Source: CAVURW01 sp963743595
Lineage (GTDB): Bacteria > Verrucomicrobiota > Verrucomicrobiia > Methylacidiphilales > UBA1321
Reading direction: 5' to 3'
Assembly: GCA_963743595.1 (NCBI GenBank)
Contig: CAVURW010000014.1
Location: 62,001 to 126,000 of the forward strand
DNA: 64,000 nt
Below the pieces are notes generated by a model, which saw only the letters and a list, made by a program, of their open reading frames with translations, was not told the DNA's origin and ran no database searches. Of the stretch, positions 8,428-17,188 are shown in pieces; position 1 is the stretch's first letter; each line of letters opens with the position of its first letter. The position numbers and the translations under genes were made by a program.

Positions 8428-8898
8428 ATGTCTAACGAAAGCACCCCCGCACTCGATACCCTGGTTTACGCCCAACAGCGCCCTGAGAAAACACCAGAAA
8501 CTCTCCTCGGCGCAGACCCAGTCAAAAGCGCCCTCGACGCCACTTTCAACAGCCTCAGTGAAGCCCTCAAAGGCGACTCGGAAGGCTTGGCCGTTCTCAC
8601 GGATGCCCGCCACTCGACGGACGAACTGCTCACAAACGTGGCCGCACACCCGGAGAATCGAGACGTGTTCCAGGAATTCATGACCCATGTCAGCCAAGAC
8701 ACGGATGTACTGCTCACGAAGCACGAGCATTCCGATTCTCTCACGACGCCGGGCATCGAGAAGGAATGGGCGACGAACATCAAGACGCGCGCCACCGAAG
8801 CGCTTGCGCAAATCAGCTCACGCAGTGAAAGCCATAGCCAATTGATGGACAAATTTCACGGCCACTCCGAAGGCGAATCGGCAGGGCACAAGCTGTAG
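8428..8898 (+). CDS. Hypothetical helical protein with His/Ser/Glu-rich tail
   Basis: Not recognised. 156 residues, soluble, predominantly helical and acidic, with no Cys, no signal peptide and no membrane segment. The middle (about 25-130) has heptad-like Leu/Ala spacing. The last ~15 residues are rich in His, Ser, Gly and Glu (KFHGHSEGESAGHKL), recalling the tail of the protein encoded at 7369-8061. It lies 29 bp after the 65-codon gene and is convergent with marR (gap 13 bp). A metal-binding role for the His-rich tail is only a guess. Confidence 0.55.
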   Translation: MSNESTPALDTLVYAQQRPEKTPETLLGADPVKSALDATFNSLSEALKGDSEGLAVLTDARHSTDELLTNVAAHPENRDVFQEFMTHVSQDTDVLLTKHEHSDSLTTPGIEKEWATNIKTRATEALAQISSRSESHSQLMDKFHGHSEGESAGHKL

Positions 8899-8911
8899 AG
8901 AACGGGAGAGA

Positions 8912-9346
8912 TTACTCGAGCTTATCCAACGCCTCTTGGAGCGTTGTGAGGTCGGTCACCAACTGCTTGCGACGCGTGGCGGATACCAGCGCAAAGACTT
9001 CTTCCACGCGTTTCTGGTAAATGGGGTTCACCTGCGTCCAAAGCTTCCGGCCTTTCGCCGTGAGGACCAAGACGACTTGCCGCCGGTCTGTGGGATGCTC
9101 AGACCGCTTGATGAGACCCTCACGCACGACGCGATTGAGCACGATGGAGATGCTGCTTTTACCGACAAGAAGCGCAGAAACGAGCTCGGCCTGTTCCATT
9201 TTCCCGCCCTTAGACTCCAGCAGATTCAAGATGTTAAATTGCGCCCCGGTGATTCCATACGTCTGGAAAAAACTTTCGCTTCGCCGCTCCATCGAGGACT
9301 GCAGTTTAAGCAGAGCAACCATCAAATCATGCGGTTCCGTTTCCAT
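8912..9346 (-). CDS. MarR-family transcriptional regulator
   Basis: Winged-helix regulator of the MarR family, 144 residues from ATG 9346. The DNA-binding core 'GITGAQFNILNLLESKGG' leads to 'LLVGKSSISIVLNRVVREG' (recognition helix) and the wing 'RSEHPTDRRQVVLVLTAKG', in the usual order, flanked by dimerisation helices at both ends. A TTG at 9382 could add 12 residues. Members bind palindromic operators as dimers and often repress their own gene. A short inverted repeat at 9392-9405, just upstream, is a candidate site. The ligand is unknown. The gene lies 68 bp downstream of rex on the same strand. Confidence 0.88.
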   Translation of the reverse strand: METEPHDLMVALLKLQSSMERRSESFFQTYGITGAQFNILNLLESKGGKMEQAELVSALLVGKSSISIVLNRVVREGLIKRSEHPTDRRQVVLVLTAKGRKLWTQVNPIYQKRVEEVFALVSATRRKQLVTDLTTLQEALDKLE

Positions 9347-9391
9347 CCCCCCTTTAATTGATGAAAACTGGTTCGATAGCAAACGATTTCC

Positions 9392-9405
9392 TTACATTTT
9401 TGTAA
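9392..9405. promoter_or_regulatory. Candidate MarR operator or rex terminator stem (inverted repeat)
   Basis: TTACA-TTTT-TGTAA is a perfect 5-bp inverted repeat between the rex stop and the marR start. Its AT-rich, dyad-symmetric form resembles sites bound by MarR dimers, and its place upstream of marR fits autoregulation. On the minus strand it is preceded by a T-run rather than followed by one, so an intrinsic terminator for rex is less likely. Function is inferred only. Confidence 0.3.
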
Positions 9406-9414
9406 AAAATCGAG

Positions 9415-10038
9415 CTACCGAATAAAATAAGCAAGATTCTCGAGTTCAATCGCCAGGTTCACATTGTTCGCCGTCACCTCGTCCGGCACCTGAAGCAAGA
9501 TCGGGGAAAAGTTCAAAATGCCCTGAATGCCTGCATCGATCATCGCGTTCGCCACCTGTTGCGCCACTTGCGCCGGGACCGCCAAAATCCCCAACTTCAC
9601 CCGGTGCTCCCGCACGTATCCATCCAGCGCCTCCATGCCGAGAATCGGCACCGAGCTCGATTTGTTTCGAGCACGATGCGGGTCCAAATCAAACGCCGCG
9701 ACAATTTCGAACCCTTCCTCCGCGAATCCCCGGTAAGAAAGCAGTGCCGTCCCTAAATTCCCCACACCCACCAGGATAACGGGAAGCAGCCGACTCGAGC
9801 CCATCACCTTATTGATGCGTCCAAGCAACTGCTTCACATTGTAGCCCAAGCCGCGCTTCCCGTATTGCCCCAGGTGAGTCAAATCTTTACGAAGCTGCGC
9901 CGGTTTCACGCCTGCCGCCTTCGCCAGCGTCTCCGAGGAGACCGTCACCACCCGATTCTCCTCTAGACGCGCCAAGCATCGCGAGTACAACGAGATCCGG
10001 TAAATGCTCTTACGCGGAATCTCTCGGCTCTCACTCAT
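9415..10038 (-). CDS. rex: Redox-sensing transcriptional repressor Rex
   Basis: Rex senses the NADH/NAD+ ratio and represses fermentation and respiration genes when NAD+ is high. The 207 residues have the N-terminal winged helix with 'VSSETLAKAAGVKPAQLRKD' and 'LTHLGQYGKRGLGY', followed by a Rossmann domain with 'VGVGNLGTALLSY' and the typical 'AFDLDPHR'. The C-terminal 'LAIELENLAYFI' is the domain-swapped helix region. Length and motifs match canonical Rex. A single half-site, TTGTGAAA at 10041-10048, lies just upstream, but no full palindromic Rex box was found. Its targets are not in evidence in this window. Confidence 0.95.
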   Translation of the reverse strand: MSESREIPRKSIYRISLYSRCLARLEENRVVTVSSETLAKAAGVKPAQLRKDLTHLGQYGKRGLGYNVKQLLGRINKVMGSSRLLPVILVGVGNLGTALLSYRGFAEEGFEIVAAFDLDPHRARNKSSSVPILGMEALDGYVREHRVKLGILAVPAQVAQQVANAMIDAGIQGILNFSPILLQVPDEVTANNVNLAIELENLAYFIR

Positions 10039-10109
10039 CTTTGTGAAAACATCATAGAACTCTGCGTATCAAAGAACAGAAGAATCCGGCGGTGCGACTT
10101 TTCGAGCAC

Positions 10110-10721
10110 TCAACTCTTCCTCCAACACGCCCGATGCGTCTGACGTCCTTCGGCAGCAAAGACTTTTTGGAAATCGGTTAAAGGATCGCTCTCCCAATCC
10201 CACAATTCAGCCACCGGTTCTAAAACGCCTGCGGCCTTCAGCTCATCGCATGCCGACGCAAAATAGTCGCTGTGATCGGTTGTGAAGCGCAATTCCCCAC
10301 CGGGCCGCAAAGCCACCGCTAGATCGCGCACAAACGGAGCCTGCACCAGTCGCCGCCCCCAATGTCGCCGCTTCGGCCACGGGTCTGGAAACAAGATGTG
10401 TGCTTTCGATACGGAACTCTCGGGCAGCAAATACTTAACCGTATAGCCCAGCTCCAATCGGAACACCCGAACATTCGCCAGCTTTTGACGGGCGGCTCGC
10501 TTCACAATTTTTCGCACCCGACCCAGCAGCCGCTCCACCGCGAGAATATTCACCTGCGGATGCAGTCGCGCGTAGGCCAGCGCGAATCCGCCATCTCCGG
10601 CACCTAAATCGAGTTCCACCGGGTTATCGTTGCCGAACAGCTCTGCCCAATTCAGCCGCTCGCACAGGTCCCGAATTTCCACCAACGGCGAACGCGCCTC
10701 GATTCCAGTCGCTTGATCCAC
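10110..10721 (-). CDS. trmB: tRNA (guanine-N7-)-methyltransferase TrmB
   Basis: Methylates G46 of tRNA using SAM. The 203-residue protein has the SAM-binding 'VELDLGAGDGGFALAYA', the family-defining 'ILFPDPWPKRRH' and 'RFTTDHSDY', and a C-terminal 'LTDFQKVFAAEGRQTHRACW' that matches the T-x-[FY]-x-x-G substrate-recognition end. I chose the GTG at 10721 because a GGGGG Shine-Dalgarno stretch precedes it. A longer frame starting at 10823 would overlap oppF by about 90 bp and has an unconserved N-terminus. The GTG lies 13 bp past the oppF stop, so trmB is probably co-transcribed with opp. Confidence 0.93.
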   Translation of the reverse strand: MDQATGIEARSPLVEIRDLCERLNWAELFGNDNPVELDLGAGDGGFALAYARLHPQVNILAVERLLGRVRKIVKRAARQKLANVRVFRLELGYTVKYLLPESSVSKAHILFPDPWPKRRHWGRRLVQAPFVRDLAVALRPGGELRFTTDHSDYFASACDELKAAGVLEPVAELWDWESDPLTDFQKVFAAEGRQTHRACWRKS

Positions 10722-10734
10722 AGTGTACCCCCAA

Positions 10735-11541
10735 TTAAAGCTGCGGCACCGAGCTGAGCAAATTCTTCGTGTACTCGTGCTGCGGGTTCTCGTAAATCTG
10801 CTCCGCAGTGGCGGCCTCGACAATCTTGCCGCGATTCATCACCAGCACGAAATCGCTGATGTGCTCGACCACCGCCAAATCGTGCGCGATGAACAGGTAC
10901 GTCAGCCCCAATTGCTCTTGCAAATCTTGCAGCAAATTCACGATCTGCGCCTGCACGGAAACGTCCAACGCGCTTACCGGCTCATCGCAAATGATGAACT
11001 CCGGCTCGACCGCGAGTGCCCGCGCAATCCCGATTCGTTGCCGTTGTCCCCCGCTGAATTCATGCGGGTAGCGGTCCATAAATTCCTCTTTTAACCCCAC
11101 GCTCTTCAGGAGTTTTGCCACTCGCTCGCGACGGTCAGCGCGGTTCATTTTTGGGAAATGAATTTCCATCGCCTCACTAACGATTTGGAATATCGATAGC
11201 CGCGGATTGAGCGAATTATAGGGATCTTGAAATATGATCTGGATGCGCTTGCGCCACGGACGAAACTCCGAGCCCGTTAATTTCAGTAACTCGGTACCCG
11301 AATACTGGATCGACCCGGAAGTCGCGTGGACCAAGCGAATGATCGCCCGACCTATCGTCGATTTACCACTGCCACTCTCGCCGACCAGCCCCACCGTCGT
11401 GCCTTTCTGCACCGTAAGCGAGACATCGTCCACAGCCTTGACTTCACCCACCTGCTGGCGCAGAACGCCTCCTAAAATCGGGAAATAAACCTTGAGGTTT
11501 TTGACCTCCAGTAACGTAAGCGGCTCAGCTGAGTTCGGCAT
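10735..11541 (-). CDS. oppF: Oligopeptide ABC transporter ATPase OppF-like
   Basis: Second ATPase of the peptide importer. In 268 residues it carries Walker A 'GESGSGKSTIGRAI', signature 'FSGGQRQRIGIARAL', Walker B 'FIICDEPVSALDVSVQ' and switch His 'IAHDLAVV', all typical of the OppF/DppF branch. The protein ends at 'HEYTKNLLSSVPQL', lacking the ~50-residue C-terminal extension (oligo_HPY with its Cys cluster) seen in most OppF/DppF. It overlaps oppD by 17 bp and is followed by trmB. Confidence 0.88.
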   Translation of the reverse strand: MPNSAEPLTLLEVKNLKVYFPILGGVLRQQVGEVKAVDDVSLTVQKGTTVGLVGESGSGKSTIGRAIIRLVHATSGSIQYSGTELLKLTGSEFRPWRKRIQIIFQDPYNSLNPRLSIFQIVSEAMEIHFPKMNRADRRERVAKLLKSVGLKEEFMDRYPHEFSGGQRQRIGIARALAVEPEFIICDEPVSALDVSVQAQIVNLLQDLQEQLGLTYLFIAHDLAVVEHISDFVLVMNRGKIVEAATAEQIYENPQHEYTKNLLSSVPQL

Positions 11542-12370
11542 AATCGATCACCTTTAATCTCTTTTGTTTGGCTCCAAGTTTCGGGACGCATGCGATTAAC
11601 GCCTGCGTGTAGCGATGCTTCGGATTCCGCAACACCTCCTCAGTCGCGCCCATCTCCACAACTTTCCCGCGGAACATCACCACCACGTGATCCGCAAAAC
11701 CGGCCACCAACCCGAAATTATGCGTGATCAAGAGAATGCTCATTCCGCGATCGCCCCGCAGCTGTTGAAGCAGCGTCATGATCTGCTTCTGGATCGTCAC
11801 ATCGAGCGCCGTTGTCGGTTCATCGGCCACCAGTAACTTCGGTTCGCACGCCAGTGCCATCGCGATCATCACGCGCTGCTGCATTCCGCCACTGAGTTGG
11901 TGCGGGTAATCGTTCAGTCGCAGTTCAGGATCGCGAATCCCCACTTTGTCCAAAAGCCGAATCGATTCCGCCCGCACATCTTTCACTTCTGGTCTGTGCA
12001 ATTGCAGCGCTTCCTGGATCTGAAACCCAATCGTCAAGACCGGGTTCAACGACGATCCTGGCTCCTGAAAAATGTAGGCGATCTCCTTACCGCGCAGCTT
12101 TCTAAGCGACTCTCGATCCATCTTTAAAACATCGCGACCGCCCACCAAAATCTCGCCAGAAGTGACCCGCGCCGGCGGCTCTGCCAACAATCGCGTTAAG
12201 GCGAGCGCCGTCACCGACTTGCCGCTCCCACTTTCGCCCACCACGGCGACCGTCTGGCCCGCTTCGAGCGAAAACGAGACATCTTGAATGGCGTGATTCG
12301 CGTTCGGACCTTCGCCGAAATAGATGTTCAGATTCTTGATCTGAAGCCAGGGGTTCGTACTCATGCTCAA
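11525..12370 (-). CDS. oppD: Oligopeptide ABC transporter ATPase OppD-like
   Basis: First ATPase of the peptide importer. 281 residues with Walker A 'GESGSGKSVTALAL', signature 'LSGGMQQRVMIAMAL', Walker B 'LLVADEPTTALDVTIQ' and the switch His in 'ITHNFGLV' (the Asp that usually follows is Asn here). 'FQEPGSSLNPVLTIG' matches the OppD Q-loop. As in OppF the C-terminus is short: only ~20 residues follow 'HRYTQALIACVPKL', and no Cys cluster is present. It abuts oppC without a gap and overlaps oppF by 17 bp, consistent with coupled translation. Confidence 0.88.
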   Translation of the reverse strand: MSMSTNPWLQIKNLNIYFGEGPNANHAIQDVSFSLEAGQTVAVVGESGSGKSVTALALTRLLAEPPARVTSGEILVGGRDVLKMDRESLRKLRGKEIAYIFQEPGSSLNPVLTIGFQIQEALQLHRPEVKDVRAESIRLLDKVGIRDPELRLNDYPHQLSGGMQQRVMIAMALACEPKLLVADEPTTALDVTIQKQIMTLLQQLRGDRGMSILLITHNFGLVAGFADHVVVMFRGKVVEMGATEEVLRNPKHRYTQALIACVPKLGAKQKRLKVIDYAELS

Positions 12371-13549
12371 TTATCGTTTGATGTTTAACTTTGGGTCCAC
12401 CGCGTCTCTTAGCGCTTCGCTTAAAAAGTTATAGCTTAAAAGCGTGAGAAAAATCATCAGAATCGGCCCGAACGGCATCCACCACGCGAAATCGAGGTAA
12501 TCCTCGCTCTCTTGCAGCATGCTGCCCCACGCGGGATTGGGCGGTTGCACTCCGTAACCGAGGAAACTCAGCGTCGCTTCAATCAATATTGCCGATGAAA
12601 TTCCAAACGTCGCCGAAACCAAAATCGGCCCGAGTGCATTGGGCAGGAGATGTCGCGTGATGATCCAAAAATCGGACGCACCGAGCGCCTTTGAAGCCTC
12701 GGCGTAGGGCATTTGTGTCAGCCTCAAGAAGTCGGCTCGAACCAATCGCGCGAGCCCCGTCCAGCTCGTCGCTCCGATAATCACCATGATCCAAATCAGG
12801 TTACTGCGCAGATGCAACATCGCTACGATCACCAAAATCAAAAGCAGTGTCGGCACGCAATCGACCACCTCCACCAACCGCATCATCGCGATATCAATCC
12901 ACCCTTTGTAGTAACCGGAAAGAGCGCCGAGGGTCACGCCAATGACCAAGGCCACCCCCTCGCAAACAATGCCCACCGTCACCGCATATCGCGACGCGTG
13001 AATCAACCGCGCCAGCCAATCGCGTCCACTCAAATCCGTGCCCAGGTAGTGCTGGGCTGAAAAGGTGGGCGGCATGAAAAGATCCGGCGATGTTTCATAC
13101 GGCGAGTAAGGGATCAGCGGCATGATCTTCACCTCAGCCACGGTGGTCCGATCCTCCGCAGCGTCATTGATCGGCTTCTGAACTGCGTTCCAGATCGAAA
13201 GAAGCGCAACGCCACACGATGCCAACAAGAACCACTGGAGCTGCCCCCATCTGACCTTCGCCCCAAATAATTTCCAACCTGCGATGACGACCAGAAGCCA
13301 CATCGTCACTAAATAAAACTCCCATTGAAACGAGTCCATCGTCCGGAAAACGGGCATCGATACCACGCCGTGCGAGATCTTAAAGATCGCGCGGTTATTC
13401 GCGATGAACGGCGCAAAAGCAGCCAGAAATGTTAAAAAACAAAGGTAACCGAGTCCCAGTCGTGCGCCAAAATGCGACCAGACCCCACTCGATAATTGTT
13501 GGGATAAACGGCCTTCACCGGTTGGGTTTGCTGGGCTCACGGTGCTCAT
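12371..13549 (-). CDS. oppC: Oligopeptide ABC transporter permease OppC-like
   Basis: Inner-membrane permease of the peptide importer. The 392 residues have an N-terminal OppC_N-type helix (about 32-50), two further hydrophobic segments and a long non-membrane insert (about 110-175). The BPD permease core follows, with five segments and the EAA-type loop 'EASKALGASDFWIITRHLLPN', split by the membrane. 'GTDLSGRDWLARLIHASR' is typical of OppC/DppC. At 392 residues it is longer than usual (~300) because of the extra N-terminal helices and loop. It overlaps oppB by 4 bp. Confidence 0.9.
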   Translation of the reverse strand: MSTVSPANPTGEGRLSQQLSSGVWSHFGARLGLGYLCFLTFLAAFAPFIANNRAIFKISHGVVSMPVFRTMDSFQWEFYLVTMWLLVVIAGWKLFGAKVRWGQLQWFLLASCGVALLSIWNAVQKPINDAAEDRTTVAEVKIMPLIPYSPYETSPDLFMPPTFSAQHYLGTDLSGRDWLARLIHASRYAVTVGIVCEGVALVIGVTLGALSGYYKGWIDIAMMRLVEVVDCVPTLLLILVIVAMLHLRSNLIWIMVIIGATSWTGLARLVRADFLRLTQMPYAEASKALGASDFWIITRHLLPNALGPILVSATFGISSAILIEATLSFLGYGVQPPNPAWGSMLQESEDYLDFAWWMPFGPILMIFLTLLSYNFLSEALRDAVDPKLNIKR

Positions 13550-14529
13550 TGGAAACGCACCCTCGGATCGGCCACGGAATATAAAATGTCCGCGAGCAAG
13601 TTCGCTAAAAGCGTCAGCACAGCTGAGAATAGGACGAGCCCCATCAAGGTGGGGAGATCATTCGTTTCCAGGGATTGAATGAACAACAGACCCATCCCCT
13701 GAATACTAAAAATTCGCTCGACCACCACGCTCCCCGCGAGGAGGCCCGGCAATTCCAAAGCGAAAATCGTGATCATCGGCAGCAACGCATTTCGCACCGC
13801 GTGCCTCCAGATCACCAGACTCTCCGGAAGACCTTTTGCGCGTGCCGTTCTCACGAAATCTTGCCCGATCGATTCCAGCACGCTGAGCCGACCGTAACGC
13901 GATGCAAACGCCAGCCCGGCATAGCTCAGACAAAAGACCGGCAGGATCATGTGGACCGCGCGATCCCACATGTACTGCACAGTCGTCATTTCCGGTGCAT
14001 CAAACGAATTGATGCCATACATGGGCAGCAGGTTCAGGTAATCCGCCCCGCACACGTATGTGATGAGAATCGTGGCCATCGCCATTACCGGAATCGAGTA
14101 CGCGGCAAACAACACAAGCGCGATTCCCTTGTCCTCAAAGCGATCTCGCCGCAGTGCGGAGTAGATGCCCACTGGAACTCCTGAGAGATAGATCACGATG
14201 ACCGAGCAGATGTTTAAACTCAGCGTGATCGGTAATCGCTCGGCGATCCGTGTAAGCACCGGTCGATGATCAATGGTCGACGTGCCCAGATTTCCCTGCA
14301 AGACGTTTCCTATCCACTCACCGTAAGCCACCAGCGGCGGTTTATCCCAGCCGTACTGATGCTCCAGGGCCTTCAGCAATTCGTCCGTCATCGGCTTCCC
14401 GCCCGATTCCCCGCCGCCGCGAGCCAAAGCGGGATTGACCGAAGCACGCGCGAGTAAAAACGTCAGAACCGTAACGAAAAATAGCGTCGGAATAATCAGC
14501 AAGGCGCGACGGATCAGGTAGCTCGTCAT
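13546..14529 (-). CDS. oppB: Oligopeptide ABC transporter permease OppB-like
   Basis: Inner-membrane permease partner of OppC. From the ATG at 14529 it has 327 residues and starts 'MTSYLIRRALLIIPTLFFVT', which is the classic OppB N-terminal helix, followed by a periplasmic loop and five more helices. The EAA-like loop 'DFVRTARAKGLPESLVIWRH' contacts the ATPase. The ATG overlaps the stop of the binding-protein gene (ATGA), so the upstream in-frame extension to 14571 is rejected. Strict overlaps with both neighbours support one operon. Confidence 0.92.
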   Translation of the reverse strand: MTSYLIRRALLIIPTLFFVTVLTFLLARASVNPALARGGGESGGKPMTDELLKALEHQYGWDKPPLVAYGEWIGNVLQGNLGTSTIDHRPVLTRIAERLPITLSLNICSVIVIYLSGVPVGIYSALRRDRFEDKGIALVLFAAYSIPVMAMATILITYVCGADYLNLLPMYGINSFDAPEMTTVQYMWDRAVHMILPVFCLSYAGLAFASRYGRLSVLESIGQDFVRTARAKGLPESLVIWRHAVRNALLPMITIFALELPGLLAGSVVVERIFSIQGMGLLFIQSLETNDLPTLMGLVLFSAVLTLLANLLADILYSVADPRVRFQ

Positions 14530-16262
14530 TCGCCCAGCTCCGTGTAGCGTTGCAAGGTTTTCGGCACCCACCAGATGCTCGGCTCGATATGGCCGTCAAA
14601 GGTCGGAACGACCTGAAATCGCTTCGAGGCGACAGAAATTTCCTTGGGTTGAAACAGAAAACAGCAGGGGCAATCGTCGTAGATAATACGGTGCAATTGT
14701 TTGTTCAATCGATCGCGATCAGCCGGATCGTAGTCCGCACGAATCGCTTCGATCAGCTTGTCCGCACGATCGCTTTCGTATCGGAGGAAATTGGAGCTCT
14801 TTTTGATCTTGGCTTGAGAGCTGTGCCAAAGCTGATACGGATCGCCGTCCAGCGAAGTCGCCCAACCGCCGAGCATCGCCTGGTACTTCCAGTCTTCGGC
14901 GGTGTCATACATCGTGGAGCGATCCATCAGATCGATATCCACTTTAATTCCCTCTTTCGCAAGCGCTTCCTGGATTAACTCGGCCAATTTCGGCTGACTT
15001 CCCGCACCTGGACACATCAGATCGAACTCGAATCGTTGATCGCCCTTGTGAAGAAATCCATCGTCTTGCAATTTCCAGCCCGCATCGGAAAGGAGCTGAC
15101 GCGCCTTGGCTGGATCTTCAGGCGTCGGCGAAATCGAGTGGTCGTAACCGCTATCGGCCGGAGATTCATAACCGGAAACAGGAGTCGCATATTTCCCCTG
15201 ATAAATGGTGGAAAGAATCTCTTGGCGAGGAATCAGAAAATCGATCGCGCGGCGCACGCGACTATCTGTAAAAAGCGGGTCTTTCAAATTGAAGCCCAGA
15301 TAATTGTAACCCGGTTGATCGTAGAGCAGCTGGTGAAGTTTATCCATCGCGGGCCGCCCCTCCAGTTCGCGACGCCACGTCAATGCGTTCACCAATGCCA
15401 GATCGAGATCGCCGCGTTTCACCAAGCGCACGGTCACGGAGGTGTTGGTGATTATTTGCCAGACCATCCGCTTTAGATAATAGGGCATGCCCCAATAATG
15501 ATCGTTTCGCTCCAGAACGATTCGTTCTCCCGTCTTCCACTCAATGAAACGAAACGGCCCCGTCCCAATAGGTTTTCGATTGATGCCCGCCGTATTAAAG
15601 TTTTCGCCCGGACCGAAGCCATGTTTCGGAGCGATAAAGAAACCGAGCGATTCCAACGTCTTAAAGTACTTCCGATTTGCCACAAATTTTACGGTATACG
15701 GATCAATGACCTCGCAACTCTTGATCATATCCAGGTAAATGCGGAGATAAGCGGTATCGTCCTTCTCGTCCATGATTCGATCGAACGAGAACTTCACGTC
15801 ATCTGCGGTAAAGGGCACGCCATCATGCCACAGCACATCTTTCCTTAAGTGAAACGTGTAGGTCATTTGGTCTGGGGAGAGCTCCCAAGAACAGGCCAAT
15901 TGCGGAACCAATTTTCCCGTGAACAAGTCCCGGGTCACCAATGATTCGTAAATGTAATTGCAGATCTGCTGCCCATCCTGACTATCCACGGTCAGCGGGT
16001 TGAGCGTATCGACTTCCGAGCTGAGCGATTGCATCACCCAATCTCCCTTCACCGCGCCTGCGGGCGGGTATTCGGCGGAGCGCTTCACGGGGGCCTCGGT
16101 CGGCGTGGGAGACGGCGTGGGCGTCGGAGTGGGACTTGCTGTTGGCGTGGGAGTCGCGGTTGGAACAGGAGTCGGCGACGGGCCCTTTTTCTTCGCAAAA
16201 GCCGTGCCTGGAAGGAACACGCTCAGCCCCAAAACAATAACGCTGAAATAGAGACACTTCAT
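14526..16262 (-). CDS. oppA: Peptide-binding protein OppA-like (SBP family 5) with Pro-Thr linker
   Basis: Extracytoplasmic substrate-binding protein of the peptide importer. From ATG 16262 the 578 residues begin with a Sec signal peptide (MKCLYFSVIVLGLSVFLPG then TAFA). A Pro/Thr/Ser-rich spacer follows (about 28-58), then an SBP_bac_5 domain with 'LTYTFHLRKDV'-type text, 'GVPFTADDVKFSFDRIMD' and 'IGTGPFRFIEW'. No lipobox Cys is present after the signal, so the spacer may act as a flexible tether to an unknown anchor, or the protein is free in the periplasm. A longer frame to 16430 lacks support. First gene of the oppABCDF-trmB operon. Confidence 0.88.
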   Translation of the reverse strand: MKCLYFSVIVLGLSVFLPGTAFAKKKGPSPTPVPTATPTPTASPTPTPTPSPTPTEAPVKRSAEYPPAGAVKGDWVMQSLSSEVDTLNPLTVDSQDGQQICNYIYESLVTRDLFTGKLVPQLACSWELSPDQMTYTFHLRKDVLWHDGVPFTADDVKFSFDRIMDEKDDTAYLRIYLDMIKSCEVIDPYTVKFVANRKYFKTLESLGFFIAPKHGFGPGENFNTAGINRKPIGTGPFRFIEWKTGERIVLERNDHYWGMPYYLKRMVWQIITNTSVTVRLVKRGDLDLALVNALTWRRELEGRPAMDKLHQLLYDQPGYNYLGFNLKDPLFTDSRVRRAIDFLIPRQEILSTIYQGKYATPVSGYESPADSGYDHSISPTPEDPAKARQLLSDAGWKLQDDGFLHKGDQRFEFDLMCPGAGSQPKLAELIQEALAKEGIKVDIDLMDRSTMYDTAEDWKYQAMLGGWATSLDGDPYQLWHSSQAKIKKSSNFLRYESDRADKLIEAIRADYDPADRDRLNKQLHRIIYDDCPCCFLFQPKEISVASKRFQVVPTFDGHIEPSIWWVPKTLQRYTELGE

Positions 16263-16366
16263 GGAACGCGCCACGATGCTAAACGATCCGCCGTAGCGGT
16301 GAAACAACTTTAATCGCGAGCTAAATGCCTGTTCGAAAGAACCGCTTGCGATCAAAAGCCAGGGCT

Positions 16367-17182
16367 TCAAAACTCCGCATGATCGGGACCATTTGTTAGG
16401 TCCCCTCGAACGCAAATTTCGTGTCCCCAAAAGATGTCTCCGTCATCGAACCGAAATTCGAAAGCTCCGCTGGCACACATCATCAGCGAGGTAAGGCGTA
16501 TTCTAGACTTAAAGTTTTCGGGGGTTATTTCGGGATCACCATCGGAAAGCCAAAAATCGTTGGCGACATGGCGGAGTTCGCTATCGGCGAAATCGACAAC
16601 CCGGGAGTACCACTCTTCGTGGTTATCAATTAATTTACCAAGGCAATTCGCTGACTCTTTCAACCTCCGACCTAAGTCCTCGGGAAAGTCATGATTGGGC
16701 GTCAGCGAAGTACTGATTTTCTCTCCTTTCCAGATCACACTGCCGTCGAAGTAATTGTCCAGCACGATATCTTCTCTGAATAATCCGAAGCGCTCATCGA
16801 GATAGGTAACTGGTTCCCGGTATCTTTTGATAAGGTGGTTTAAGCGTTCATCATCGGAAACGCTGTCAGAGATTTCGATCAATAGACCGATTCGATCCGG
16901 TTCGGAAATTCTGCATTGAATTTGAATCGGGAAAAAAGATGGGATGGACCTGGGCTGAAGTGTGGATTCAGATAACGGCAGCTGTAGATGAATTGGGTAC
17001 ACTCGAAACGTTGTTTCAGGAAGGCGCCAGATTGGCATCATAAAACCAACCTGAGCGAATTCGCCTTGTCCGTAGTGAACCAGTAATCCGGTAACCTCGA
17101 CGATAGGGCAGTCAGACAGCGCGTCTGTCACCCGCTGGCGAAACTCTCGATCGTACAAAGAGGTAGGATCAAATTCTTCCAC
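16367..17182 (-). CDS. DUF2262-domain protein
   Basis: Unknown function. The C-terminal half (about 130-271) matches the DUF2262 pattern: 'DNYFDGSVIWKGEKISTSL', a helix with 'EEWYSRVVDFADSELRHVAND', then 'FEFRFDDGDIFWGHEICVRG' near the end. The N-terminal ~125 residues are unrelated to anything I recognise. No signal peptide or membrane helix. DUF2262 proteins are often found next to other lineage-specific genes and resemble single-domain immunity proteins, but that link is only a suggestion. It starts 6 bp after the stop of the 690-residue coiled-coil gene, so the two are probably co-transcribed. Confidence 0.75.
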   Translation of the reverse strand: MEEFDPTSLYDREFRQRVTDALSDCPIVEVTGLLVHYGQGEFAQVGFMMPIWRLPETTFRVYPIHLQLPLSESTLQPRSIPSFFPIQIQCRISEPDRIGLLIEISDSVSDDERLNHLIKRYREPVTYLDERFGLFREDIVLDNYFDGSVIWKGEKISTSLTPNHDFPEDLGRRLKESANCLGKLIDNHEEWYSRVVDFADSELRHVANDFWLSDGDPEITPENFKSRIRLTSLMMCASGAFEFRFDDGDIFWGHEICVRGDLTNGPDHAEF

Positions 17183-17188
17183 AGCTGA

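Noticed and set aside
10041..10048. TTGTGAAA upstream of rex as a Rex operator
   Set aside because: Only one half-site; the second half (TTTCACAA-like) is missing at the expected spacing, so it may be chance.
16080..16200. Gly/Val-rich plus-strand open frames opposite the OppA linker
   Set aside because: They are the complement of Pro/Thr codons and lack start context or conserved features.
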